A DNA stretch of 55,166 nt from positions 417-55,582 of the forward strand of contig NQOV01000007.1 of assembly GCA_002632265.1 (NCBI GenBank), given 5' to 3'. The position numbers and the translations under genes are program-made. The notes under the pieces were generated by a model. It did no database searches and was not told the origin of the DNA. It saw only the letters and a list, made by a program, of their open reading frames with translations. Positions 8,656 to 17,026 of the stretch are shown piece after piece. The stretch's first letter is position 1. Each line of letters opens with the position of its first letter. The DNA comes from Rhodospirillaceae bacterium MC! (lineage in GTDB: Bacteria; Pseudomonadota; Alphaproteobacteria; MC1).

Positions 8656-10242
8656 TTATTTTTTAACTATTAGCATTTCCTCTATGCTTTCTATGGTTTT
8701 ATCTTTAGTTTCAGGGACAAATATTATAATAAATACTAAAGAGAAAGCTGCTAAGACAGCATATACTAAGAAAGTATTGGCACTCCCAAAAGTAGCTAAT
8801 TGCCATGGGAAAAGTTGTTGGGTTGCGTATACCCCTATACTACCAAGAATTTTAAAGGCAGGGATACCAATAGAACGGACGGAGTTTGGTAGTATCTCGG
8901 AGAACATTACCCATAATAGCGGCCCTACCGCTAGGAAGAATGCTATCTCGAAGACGAAGATTGCGACAACAATTAACATGGGATTTACGCCAAAGACAGC
9001 GGTGGCTTTAATTAAGACAGAGCTTTTTAAATCCAATATTTTTTTACTATAATTCTTTCTTAAAAATGCTTTAAACTTTAATTCATTGGAAAAAGATCTA
9101 TTTAAGTTATTTTGCAATGGAGTAACATCAAGGTTTTTATCTACTTTCTGCACTTGCACGATTGAATCTTGACTAATTGTATAACTCATTTTATGGAAAC
9201 CATAATAAATGGAACTATGGGCAAATAACACAGCTACAGCACCAGCTATATATAACATACGGCGTCCGAATCTATCGACAATAAATAAAGTTCCGATAGA
9301 TGCCAGCACTCCAGCACCACCTACTAACATGGTTTGAAAGGCTGCAGAGTTACCACCAAAACCAGCTTCTTCAAATACTATAGGAGCATAATAAGATATA
9401 ATTCCCATACCACACATTGCTTGACTGATAGCTAAACCAAATCCGATAATTAGTATTTTTTTCATTTTACCATCAAATAAACGGATTAATTGTTCCCATA
9501 TTCTTAATTTAGGTAAATATTCCACATTAGCTCTAATTTCGGCAATTACGTCTTCGGCAACTTCTGGGGGATTTACTGTACGAATAACTTTTTCGGCTTC
9601 TTTGAATTTATCCTTTAACATTAACCATCTTGGAGTTTCTGGAACTATGAATAATGTTACTAACCATATGATACAAGGAATCATTGTAGAACCAATCATG
9701 AAACGCCATATGTGAGTATCGCTAAAAATGAATGATTGTGCCATAGCTTCAGGGTTTGAGTTTTTATGTATAAGAAATAAATAGCATATTATATAAGCCA
9801 TTAAAAAACCGATAGTATTAGAAACGATCATACCTGCAACCGCTTTACCACGCATATGACTTGGAGCAACCTCACCAATATACATGGAAATCACGCCCAA
9901 TGATGTGAACGCCATACCACCTAGTAATCTTGCAATTACTAAAGAGTAGTATCCTACGCAAAAGGCAGAACCAATTGCAGAAATTAAAAATAAGAATGCA
10001 ATTAGTAATAATGTTTTCTTTCTTCCGTATATGGATGCCACTTGTCCGATAAACATTAAGGCAATCACAGCACCAAAGTTTGGTGCTCCTACCAATGCAC
10101 CCACTTCGGATGGCGTTAAATTAAATTCAACTCTAATATATTTTAAAGCTCCTACAATTATACCGCCGTCTAAACCAAATATTAGACCTCCTAGCGATAC
10201 AATGATTGCAAATAAATATGCTTTTTGTGTATGTTTTGTCAT
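8656..10242 (-). CDS. MFS sugar porter (XylE/GalP/AraE-like proton symporter)
   Basis: 528 residues with about twelve membrane segments. Sugar-porter signatures: GRKKTLLL after helix 2, PETPRWLM before the central loop, DRFGRRMLY after helix 8, PLLWVMFSEILP at helix 10 and VPETKDKT at the end. The family moves monosaccharides with protons. It is about 50-60 residues longer than typical members. The excess is a hydrophilic periplasmic loop before the NPMLIVVAIFVFE segment, containing QKVDKNLDVTPLQNNLNRSF. It interrupts the SBP array and suggests a second route of sugar entry. Confidence 0.93.
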   Translation of the reverse strand: MTKHTQKAYLFAIIVSLGGLIFGLDGGIIVGALKYIRVEFNLTPSEVGALVGAPNFGAVIALMFIGQVASIYGRKKTLLLIAFLFLISAIGSAFCVGYYSLVIARLLGGMAFTSLGVISMYIGEVAPSHMRGKAVAGMIVSNTIGFLMAYIICYLFLIHKNSNPEAMAQSFIFSDTHIWRFMIGSTMIPCIIWLVTLFIVPETPRWLMLKDKFKEAEKVIRTVNPPEVAEDVIAEIRANVEYLPKLRIWEQLIRLFDGKMKKILIIGFGLAISQAMCGMGIISYYAPIVFEEAGFGGNSAAFQTMLVGGAGVLASIGTLFIVDRFGRRMLYIAGAVAVLFAHSSIYYGFHKMSYTISQDSIVQVQKVDKNLDVTPLQNNLNRSFSNELKFKAFLRKNYSKKILDLKSSVLIKATAVFGVNPMLIVVAIFVFEIAFFLAVGPLLWVMFSEILPNSVRSIGIPAFKILGSIGVYATQQLFPWQLATFGSANTFLVYAVLAAFSLVFIIIFVPETKDKTIESIEEMLIVKK

Positions 10243-10867
10243 TTTATCCTCTTTTTTATTTTATAAAAATGTTTTATTGTTTTAATTATTGTATTTGTAT
10301 CAAACTCTTAACTAGTATTTTAACTAATTAATAATCTTATATTATTTAATTTTTAAGTTGCTTGGGAGACGTTATTTTAGACAAAAATCCCTGCTTTGAT
10401 TATTATTGGAAACATCAAAGTTCTCCTAAGGTATTCAATATATTACATATGAAACCTTGTTGTTATTACTTTATTTTAAATGAAATACAAATTTTAATTT
10501 TAATTTTGTGAACATGGATTTATTATAATTATTTACCAACATTGAATAATTATGCACACCATGATCCCTAAAATAGGGATTAGCTTTCCTTTCATAAATT
10601 ATTATGCCTGTATGTTTGTATATTTTTTAAAAATCTTTCTTGAATTTAATTTTTTAAGATTCTTAAAATAATAAGTATTGAAATATAATATATTACTTCT
10701 AATTTAAAATATCAGTATTAATATATCATAGTATAACTTTAACACGGAATAACTAACTCAACAATGACCTTTATTGCACTAGTTAGTGTTCTTATCTACT
10801 AAAATAAAGACTGCAAAAATAAATTAAAATGTACATTAATTATTGGATTCTTAAAGTTTTTCCATTT
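10243..10867. other. Long AT-rich spacer upstream of the MFS gene
   Basis: No credible gene. There is a small hairpin ATCCCTA-AAA-TAGGGAT (10564-10580), an imperfect stem around 10750-10792 (CTAACT...AGTTAG) and a TATACT-like hexamer on the minus strand at 10730-10735. A short minus-strand frame MKGKLIPILGIMVCIII from 10598 vaguely resembles a signal peptide but is too short to call. This is probably the MFS leader plus decayed sequence. Confidence 0.5.
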
Positions 10868-10993
10868 ATGCTATCAATACTATACTTAAAAGTATAACAT
10901 AAAGATATGCAGTCGTGTAATGTCCTAATCCACCTTTAAGACTGACCCTATTTACTATAAAGTATATATAATGGCAAAAAAATTCCCATACAT
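10868..10993 (-). promoter_or_regulatory. Duplicated regulatory block, copy 1 (upstream of MFS)
   Basis: This stretch aligns along its length with 12481-12608, the promoter region of SBP E. Shared pieces include ATG(C/T)TATCAAT, AGTATAACA (TATACT on the minus strand at 10891-10896), TAATGTC(C/T)TAA, ACTGACC and CCCATACAT. The second copy drives E, so this copy may drive the MFS gene through a long leader. Confidence 0.55.
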
Positions 10994-10994
10994 T

Positions 10995-11071
10995 AGAAAC
11001 ATAACCATAATTTCCTAGAAACTCATAATATAGCACTAGTAAATATTAGCATTGTTCCCCATGTATGGGAA
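10995..11071 (+). pseudogene. Decayed fragment of the AraC-family regulator gene
   Basis: Positions 11012-11071 align without gaps to 21731-21790 inside the intact AraC-type gene, with 51 of 60 bases identical by eye. The preceding GAAACATAACCATAA matches 21601 onwards (GAAACATAGCCATAA). The fragment therefore joins two parts of the sensor-domain coding sequence with about 110 bases deleted, and has no open frame. Its TTCCC-CATGTAT-GGGAA hairpin lies 25 bases past the stop of SBP E and may now act as that gene's 3' structure. Confidence 0.75.
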
Positions 11072-11096
11072 AGTAACAATTGTGATATAAATTTAA

Positions 11097-12386
11097 TTAA
11101 TACTTGTTAACTTTACGACCTGTACGAGATTTTAAAGAAGAAGATATTTGATTTAAACGCTTAACGATATCCATATCAGGCGAGAAAACCATTCCTGAAT
11201 ATAATTTACATAATTGCAGATTAGTATAATAATAATCTTGAGTATAGTTTACTTGTTTAATTAGGTTGATAGTTTTAGCTGCTTCTTGCCATACTTTCTG
11301 ACCTTTAAAGAAAGGTAAACCCGCATTAAATTCTTTAGTTTTATAAACGCTTTTTAAAGTAGGGAATAATCCACCTTTTTGGAAAGCGATCAATTGTGGT
11401 TCTTTTGTTGTTGTGTAATATTTCAAGAAATTATATGTAAGTTGTTTATTTTTTGAATATTTAAACATAACGAAACTAGATCCGCCCTGGTTACTTGCAC
11501 GTATATCGCCATCACCATTTATAGGTAAAGGGAATACACCCCAATCGCCTTTAGTTTTAGGTGCTTCGGCTTTAATATTACCTGCAAACCAAATACCTTT
11601 TGGAATGGCTACCACGTTACCCTTAGCTAGCTCACGCATATCAGAACTCCAACCAGGGCCACGTTTTTGGAATACGCCTGCCTTAACCAATGTTTCAATA
11701 TATTTTAAAGCATGAATAGATTGTGGTGAGTTTAGATCAATATTACCTTTAGAATCAAAGGCACTTTTCCCATATTGACCAAGTAAGATATTATAAAATC
11801 CGTCATTACTAACGCCACCCAGCATATATTTACCTGTTTTCGCTTTAATAATTTTACCATACTTTAAGAAGTCCGCCCATGTCTTGATCTGGCTAGGTTT
11901 TACTCCTGCTTTAGCAAAGGCACTTCTACGATAAAAGACCAATACTGGACCACCATCTACAGGAAAACCGTACATATGTGATTTATATTTTATACCGTTT
12001 GTTTTATATTTGGGAAATAAATTTTCCAATTTATCAAAGCCCATAGCTCCCACATTGACAAAACTACTAGGATAAATATTTACAAAGCTAGCAAAATGAT
12101 CATCAGTTACTAAAGTGGCGTCTGGCAATCCTTTACCGTGTGCTACTAGACCTGTTGATACTTTATCTATAAGTGCGTCATGCCCTAAAGTAGTAATTTT
12201 AATATGTGCTTTAGGATGTGCTTTCATAAATAATTTTGCCGCAGCTTTTAATGGTGGTATGTTCTCTGTCCATGCCCAAATATTTGTATTACCTGAATAT
12301 CCGTCATTGGATCTCGCTTGTGCGATAGTGCCAAAACTTGAAACGATCAAACCTGTTGCTAATGTTGTTAATAGAATTTTTTTCAT
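11097..12386 (-). CDS. SBP E: periplasmic sugar-binding protein paralogue
   Basis: 429 residues, the longest normal copy. The signal peptide (MKKILLTTLATGLIVSSFG...) is slightly diverged. It shares the SPQSIH and FQKGGLFPT features with C, but has a distinct middle: ALKYIETLVKAGVFQKRGPGW, SSDMRELAKGNVVAIP and FAGNI in place of the usual HHR / MRDI / LAGNI. This makes it one of the most divergent members. It has its own promoter block and the AAGGAATAACTATATG leader. Lies between F and the AraC remnant. Confidence 0.92.
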   Translation of the reverse strand: MKKILLTTLATGLIVSSFGTIAQARSNDGYSGNTNIWAWTENIPPLKAAAKLFMKAHPKAHIKITTLGHDALIDKVSTGLVAHGKGLPDATLVTDDHFASFVNIYPSSFVNVGAMGFDKLENLFPKYKTNGIKYKSHMYGFPVDGGPVLVFYRRSAFAKAGVKPSQIKTWADFLKYGKIIKAKTGKYMLGGVSNDGFYNILLGQYGKSAFDSKGNIDLNSPQSIHALKYIETLVKAGVFQKRGPGWSSDMRELAKGNVVAIPKGIWFAGNIKAEAPKTKGDWGVFPLPINGDGDIRASNQGGSSFVMFKYSKNKQLTYNFLKYYTTTKEPQLIAFQKGGLFPTLKSVYKTKEFNAGLPFFKGQKVWQEAAKTINLIKQVNYTQDYYYTNLQLCKLYSGMVFSPDMDIVKRLNQISSSLKSRTGRKVNKY

Positions 12387-12439
12387 ATAGTTATTCCTTT
12401 TTTGGTTATTTCTTTATTTGATATTTATTTATATTGTTA

Positions 12440-12465
12440 ATTAGCTTATGAATTTTAAAGCTAAT
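12440..12465. repeat. Inverted repeat in the SBP E leader
   Basis: ATTAGCTT-N10-AAGCTAAT is a perfect 8-bp stem between the E promoter and its start codon. No T-run follows on the minus strand, so a leader hairpin or operator is likelier than a terminator. Confidence 0.45.
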
Positions 12466-12480
12466 ATTTTTATAGTCTTG

Positions 12481-12608
12481 ATGTTATCAATCCTATGTTT
12501 GCCAGTATAACACAAAATATAGAATTATATAATGTCTTAAATTACCGTTAATACTGACCTAAATTGCCAAAATAAATTGCCAAATAAGTATAAAATAATC
12601 CCATACAT
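12481..12608 (-). promoter_or_regulatory. Promoter/regulatory block of SBP E (copy 2 of the duplicated block)
   Basis: Homologous to 10868-10993. A TATACT -10 lies at 12504-12509 on the minus strand; the -35 is weak (TTATAT at 12527-12532), as expected for an activator-dependent promoter. The conserved stretch just upstream, AGGTCAGTATTAACGG then AAGACATTA, is a candidate activator site. The neighbouring AraC-type regulator is the obvious candidate, by inference. Confidence 0.5.
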
Positions 12609-12632
12609 GAACATGACCATGTATGGGATTAT
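12595..12632 (-). terminator. Terminator of SBP F
   Basis: Perfect 15-bp inverted repeat ATAATCCCATACATG / CATGTATGGGATTAT with an 8-base loop, 24 bp past the F stop. It is followed by a T-rich run on the minus strand and overlaps the start of the E promoter block. Confidence 0.75.
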
Positions 12633-12656
12633 CGCAATAAATAAAATGATATCTTA

Positions 12657-13931
12657 TTAGTATGTATTAACCTTACGCCCTGTACGAGCTTTTAATGTTT
12701 TAACTGCTTGATCTAGACGTTTCATTAAATCTTCATTATTATAGATTGCACCTGTGAATAATTTATGAACTTCTTCAATGGCATAGGAATGATCTATGGT
12801 ATTATTTACTGATCTAATTAAAGGTAAAGCCTTAGCTCCCACTTGCCATATTTTTTGTCCTTTAAAGAATGGTAATGCTTGAGAGAATTCTTTAGTATTA
12901 CGCATTTTTAACAGACTTGAGAAAAATCCGCCTTTAAAAGCGATTTTTTGAGCTTCTAGAGTAGTTGTGTAATATTTCAAGAAATTATATGTAAGAGGTT
13001 TATTTTTTGAATGTGCGAACATAACGAATCCGCTACCACCGTGAGAGGCTGCGGCCACGTCGCCATCGCCGTTTACAGGTAGGCTCATAATTCCCCAATC
13101 GCCTTTGGTTTTAGGTGCTCCTTTTACGATACTAGCCTTAAGCCAAATACCGCTCGGAATAGCCGAAACTGTACCAGTGGCGATATCTCGCATGAACGGA
13201 GTCCAACCTGTGGCACGATGATGTAAAATTCCTTCTTTTTCCATACGTTTGATGAACTTCAGAGTTTTGATCGAACGTGGCGATTTTAAATCGATGTTAC
13301 CTTTAGCGTCAAAATAACTTTTGCCGTATTGTTGCATCATGATTGTATAAGGAGCGTCATCATCATAGCCACCGAACATGAATTTGCCTGTTTTCGCTTT
13401 GATGATTTTACCATATTTTAGATAATCATCCCATGTTTTAATATCGCTAGGTTTTACTCCTGCCTTAGCAAATGTACTTCTACGATAAAATATCACTGCT
13501 GGACCACTATCAAAGGGAAAGCCGTACATATGAGATTTATATTTATAAACATTTGCCTTATAGGCAGGGAATAACCCTGTTAGTTTATCCATTCCCATTT
13601 TACCGACATTAACAAAACTTCTCGGATAAATCTTCACATAGCTATCGAAACGTTTATCTTCCATTAAAGTAGCGTCTGGCAAGCCTTTACCGTGAGCTAC
13701 TAACCCAGCCGATAACTTACTTAAAAGAGATTCGTATCCTATGGTAGCAATCTTAATATGTGCTTGCGGATGTTTTTTCATGAAGATTTTCGCTGCGGCC
13801 TGCAATGGCGGAATGTTCATAGTCCACGCCCAAATAGTTGTCGTACCTGAATAGGGTCCAGCCTGTGCCATACTACCGAAACTTGTAGCGATTAATGTGG
13901 TTGCTATTGTTGTTAATAGAATTTTTTTCAT
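12657..13931 (-). CDS. SBP F: periplasmic sugar-binding protein paralogue
   Basis: 424 residues, signal peptide ending SMAQA. Same subgroup as A and B: SHMYGFPFDSGPAVIFYRRS, SIKTLKFIKRM, MRDIATGT, EDLMKRLDQ. Distinct features: MQQYGKSYFD, IMSLPVNGDGD, FFSSLLKM and SVNNTIDHSYAIEE in place of the usual NYTEDYYYANLE. Upstream it has its own SBP-type promoter and a perfect operator-like palindrome. Its first roughly 45 leader bases are identical to those of G, pointing to recent duplication or conversion. Confidence 0.92.
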   Translation of the reverse strand: MKKILLTTIATTLIATSFGSMAQAGPYSGTTTIWAWTMNIPPLQAAAKIFMKKHPQAHIKIATIGYESLLSKLSAGLVAHGKGLPDATLMEDKRFDSYVKIYPRSFVNVGKMGMDKLTGLFPAYKANVYKYKSHMYGFPFDSGPAVIFYRRSTFAKAGVKPSDIKTWDDYLKYGKIIKAKTGKFMFGGYDDDAPYTIMMQQYGKSYFDAKGNIDLKSPRSIKTLKFIKRMEKEGILHHRATGWTPFMRDIATGTVSAIPSGIWLKASIVKGAPKTKGDWGIMSLPVNGDGDVAAASHGGSGFVMFAHSKNKPLTYNFLKYYTTTLEAQKIAFKGGFFSSLLKMRNTKEFSQALPFFKGQKIWQVGAKALPLIRSVNNTIDHSYAIEEVHKLFTGAIYNNEDLMKRLDQAVKTLKARTGRKVNTY

Positions 13932-14038
13932 GTGGTTGTTCTCTCTTTCAATTTTGAGATTAAATTTATGATTTGTTTTTATGTTTATATTTGATATTGA
14001 TATTTTACCTTATTTTTATAACAAAGAAAATATATCAT

Positions 14039-14058
14039 AGTAATTTTTTGCAATTACT
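14039..14058 (-). promoter_or_regulatory. Perfect palindromic operator/hairpin ahead of SBP F
   Basis: AGTAATT-TTTTGC-AATTACT, a perfect 7-bp inverted repeat just downstream of the -10. Compared with the K copy (AGTAATC...GATTACT) the innermost pair has changed on both sides, preserving the palindrome. Confidence 0.6.
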
Positions 14059-14067
14059 ACACCATAT

Positions 14068-14096
14068 AGTATAACATATATAAATGCAATAAACAA
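14068..14096 (-). promoter_or_regulatory. Promoter of SBP F
   Basis: Minus strand TATACT at 14068-14073. The ancestral TTGCAT is only 10 bases away here because the spacer is shorter than in K. TTGTTT at 14091-14096 gives a 17-base spacing and is the better -35. Activity may differ from the sister promoters. Confidence 0.5.
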
Positions 14097-14115
14097 CTAA
14101 ATAAATTATGAATTT

Positions 14116-14146
14116 ATTAGATTATTAGATTATTAGATTATTAATA
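14116..14146. repeat. GATTATTA octamer repeat at the 3' end of SBP G
   Basis: Three to four tandem units of AGATTATT directly adjoin the stop codon of SBP G. Confidence 0.6.
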
Positions 14147-15415
14147 TTGATTAACCTTACGCCCTGTACGAGCTTTTAAAGAATCAATGGTTTTAGTTAA
14201 GCGTTTCACTACATCAATATCAGTGAAGACCATTCCTGAATATAGTTTTCTTACTTCTAGATTAGCATAATAATAATCTTCGGTATAATTAACTTTTTTG
14301 ATTAATTTTGTAGTGTCAGCCGCTATTTTCCAGACTTTTTGATTTTTGAAAAAAGGCATCTTTGCATTAAACTCTTTAGTTTTATAAACTGTTGTTAAAG
14401 TGGGAAATAATCCAGCTTTAAAGGCAAGTAATTGGGGTGCGGTTGTGGTTGTATAGTATTTTAAAAAGTTATATGTAAGAGCTTTATTTCTTGATTTTTT
14501 AAACATAACAAAACTAGCACCACCAAGGTTACTAGCGTGTACATCACCATCGCCATTTGCAGGTAAAGGGAACACTCCCCAATCGCCTTTGGTTTTTGGA
14601 GCTGCGGTTTCAATGTTTCCCGCTAGCCACACACCCTCGGGGATAGCTGATACAGTGCCTGTAGCCATATCACGCATGGACGGACTCCAACCTGCTGCAC
14701 GATTGTGTAAAATCCCAGCTTTACCCATTTTCTGGATGAACTGTAAAGTATGAATAGATTGTGGCGATTTTAAATCTATGTTCCCTTTTGCGTCAAAATA
14801 TCCTTTGCCGTATTGCCCAATCATTATACGATACAAGCCGTCATCATCACTACCACCACACATATAATGACCTGTTTTAGCTTTTATTATTTTACCATAT
14901 TTTAGGAAGTCATCCCACGTTTTGATATCACGTGGATTTACCCCAGCTTTAGCAAAAGTACTTCTACGATAAAAAATCACAGCTGGGCCACCGTCCAAAG
15001 GAAAGCCGTACATATGTGATTTATATGTTATATTAGCCACTTTATATTTGGGAAATAGCTTTGCGGTCTGATCCATACCCATTTTCCCCACATTGACAAA
15101 ACTACTAGGATAAATATTGACAAAACTAGAGAAATGATCATCAGGTAGTAAAGTAGCGTCTGGCAATCCCTTACCATGAGCGACCAAACCTGCCGATAAT
15201 TTCTCTAAAAGAGCGTCATGTCCTATGGTGCTTATTTTTATGTGTGCTTGCGGATGAGCTTTCATGAACATTTTTGCCGATTGTTGTAATGGCGGAACAT
15301 TAATAGTCCACGCCCACACGTTTATTTTACCTGAAAACTCTCCAGCATTCGCCATACTAGCGAAACCTGTAGCGATTAGAGTGCTTGCTATTGTTGTTAA
15401 TAGAATTTTTTTCAT
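14141..15415 (-). CDS. SBP G: periplasmic sugar-binding protein paralogue
   Basis: 424 residues, signal peptide ending SMANA. Same subgroup as C: LPDDHFSSFV, KYK-then-TYKSHMYGFPLDGG, SPQSIH, DIDVVKRL ending. It differs from all others in NPRDIKTW (usually KPSQIKTW), HYMCGGSDDD with a Cys, and PTLTTVYKTK. Leader is GAGAGAACAACCACATG. Lies 205 bp downstream of H, separated by a large palindromic element, so read-through from H may be partial. Confidence 0.92.
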   Translation of the reverse strand: MKKILLTTIASTLIATGFASMANAGEFSGKINVWAWTINVPPLQQSAKMFMKAHPQAHIKISTIGHDALLEKLSAGLVAHGKGLPDATLLPDDHFSSFVNIYPSSFVNVGKMGMDQTAKLFPKYKVANITYKSHMYGFPLDGGPAVIFYRRSTFAKAGVNPRDIKTWDDFLKYGKIIKAKTGHYMCGGSDDDGLYRIMIGQYGKGYFDAKGNIDLKSPQSIHTLQFIQKMGKAGILHNRAAGWSPSMRDMATGTVSAIPEGVWLAGNIETAAPKTKGDWGVFPLPANGDGDVHASNLGGASFVMFKKSRNKALTYNFLKYYTTTTAPQLLAFKAGLFPTLTTVYKTKEFNAKMPFFKNQKVWKIAADTTKLIKKVNYTEDYYYANLEVRKLYSGMVFTDIDVVKRLTKTIDSLKARTGRKVNQY

Positions 15416-15503
15416 GTGGTTGTTCTCTCTTTCAATTTTGAGATTAAATTTATGATTGTGAATAGATTGTGAATATAAAATTCTTGCTTATTTAAATGAT
15501 ATG

Positions 15504-15590
15504 AAAATGAGATGTGTGTATCTTAAATTATGGCGACATTTACTCTATCTTAAGCTTAGTCATGATTAATTTAAGACACATATCTCATTC
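15504..15590. repeat. Dispersed palindromic element, copy 1 (between SBP H and G)
   Basis: Left arm GAGATGTGTGTATCTTAAATTA (15509-15530) pairs with TAATTTAAGACACATATCTC (15567-15586). The centre GGCGACATTTACTC matches GGCGACGTGTACTC in the element at 47591. It probably also acts as a terminator or attenuator after SBP H. Confidence 0.6.
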
Positions 15591-15620
15591 TCACATATCT
15601 CATTTTTTTTCACAGTCGTT

Positions 15621-16901
15621 TTATTTATATTCGTTGATTTTACGTCCTGTACGACTGTGTAAGGCTTGTGCGGCCTGATCTAGACGTTTCATTAAGTTAC
15701 CACCGTCGGCGAAGATTACTCCTGATTGTAATTTACCCATTTCCAATTCTGCATAATGGAAATCGTTTGTAAAGTCAATAGGTCTGATAATTTTTACCGC
15801 TTTGGCAGCTTCTGTCCATACTTTTTGCCCCTTAAAGAAAGGCACGCCTGCATTAAATTCTTTAGTTTTATAAACCTTATTTAATGTTGGGAATAGTCCC
15901 TCTTTAAATGCGACCAATTGCGGATGTAATTCCGTTGTGAAATATTTCAAGAATGCGTATGTAAGAGCTTTGTTTTTTGATTTCTGTAGCATAACAAAAG
16001 CACTACCGCCATAAGCTGCCGATCCCACATCGCCATCGCCATTTACAGGCAACGGCATTACGCCCCATTTGCCCTTACTCTTAGGAGCTACGGTTTCGAT
16101 ATTCCCCTCAAGCCAAGCCCCAGCAGGCACGGCTGCGACTGTGCCTCTTGTAAGCTCACGCAAGAACGAGTTCCAACCTGCGGCACGATGATGTAAGATC
16201 CCCGCTTTGTTCATTTTTTGTAAGAACTTCAAAACTTTAATAGAACGTGGCGATTTTAAATCGATATTCCCATTTTTATCATAGTATCGCTTACCATACT
16301 GTTCCATCATGATACGATATACGCTATCATCATCATTACCGCCGAACATGAATTTACCTGTTTTCGCTTTGATAATTTTACCATACTTTAAGAAGTCATT
16401 CCACGTCTTGATCTGGCTAGGTTTTACTCCTGCTTTAGCAAAAACATCTCGTCTATAAAAGACTAAAACTGGGCCACCGTCAAAGGGAAATCCGTACATA
16501 TGAGATTTATATTTAAAAGCATTGGATTTATAAACAGGGAATAAATTCGCTAATTTATCCATTCCCATTTTGCCCACATTGACAAAACTTCTAGGATAAA
16601 GACCAACGAAACTATTAAAATGTTGATCCTGCATTAATAAAGCGTCTGGCAATCCTTTACCATGAGCAATCAGCCCAATTGACAACTTCTCTAAAATATC
16701 CCCACCACCAACTAAGCTGATCTTAATGTGAGTATTCGGATGAGCCTGCATAAACTCCTTTGCCGCTGATTTTAACGGCGGAATGTTAATATTCCACGCC
16801 CATATAGTAGTATTACCTGAAAGTGCTTTCCCATTCGCCACACCACCAAAGGCAGTAGCAATTAAAGTACTAGCTATTGTTGTTAATAAAATCTTTTTCA
16901 T
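15621..16901 (-). CDS. SBP H: periplasmic sugar-binding protein paralogue
   Basis: 426 residues from the ATG at 16901, chosen because MKKILLTT is the conserved family start. An in-frame ATG seven codons upstream (MKRENNK) simply overlaps the AGAGAGAACAATAAG ribosome-binding region shared by other copies. Subgroup D/I/J/K. It is the most divergent of that group: GGGDILEKLSIG, MQDQHFNSFVGLYP, YRRDVFAKAG, NSFLRELTRGTVAAVPAGAW and ALHSRTGRKINEYK. Full length with an intact signal peptide. Confidence 0.92.
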   Translation of the reverse strand: MKKILLTTIASTLIATAFGGVANGKALSGNTTIWAWNINIPPLKSAAKEFMQAHPNTHIKISLVGGGDILEKLSIGLIAHGKGLPDALLMQDQHFNSFVGLYPRSFVNVGKMGMDKLANLFPVYKSNAFKYKSHMYGFPFDGGPVLVFYRRDVFAKAGVKPSQIKTWNDFLKYGKIIKAKTGKFMFGGNDDDSVYRIMMEQYGKRYYDKNGNIDLKSPRSIKVLKFLQKMNKAGILHHRAAGWNSFLRELTRGTVAAVPAGAWLEGNIETVAPKSKGKWGVMPLPVNGDGDVGSAAYGGSAFVMLQKSKNKALTYAFLKYFTTELHPQLVAFKEGLFPTLNKVYKTKEFNAGVPFFKGQKVWTEAAKAVKIIRPIDFTNDFHYAELEMGKLQSGVIFADGGNLMKRLDQAAQALHSRTGRKINEYK

Positions 16902-16959
16902 CTTATTGTTCTCTCTTTTCATTTGAATATAAATTTATAATATTTGTAATATTGTGATT

Positions 16960-17024
16960 GTTAAAATTAAAAGTTAAAAGTTGAAGTTAAAAGTTAAAAA
17001 ATAAAAGTTGAAGTTAAAAAATAA
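16960..17024. repeat. AAAGTTRAA-type simple repeats between SBP I and SBP H
   Basis: Irregular tandem GTTAAAA / GTTGAA units fill the spacer upstream of H. They resemble the GTTAAA repeat at 4345 and the TTAAGGTT repeat at 18343. Confidence 0.6.
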
Positions 17025-17026
17025 GG

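Noticed and set aside
8684-9052. 122-codon frame antisense to the MFS gene
   Set aside because: It is a shadow of the clearly coding minus-strand frame, with no domain or start signal.
10983-11071. 11-bp inverted repeat TTCCCATACAT / ATGTATGGGAA around 67 bases, resembling ends of a small mobile element
   Set aside because: The interior is explained by the AraC relic and the left arm by the duplicated regulatory block, and no target duplication is visible.
4124-15455. Recurrent 60-90-codon plus-strand frames opposite the SBP signal peptides and cores
   Set aside because: They recur because the SBP sequences are paralogous; they are mirror frames without ribosome sites.
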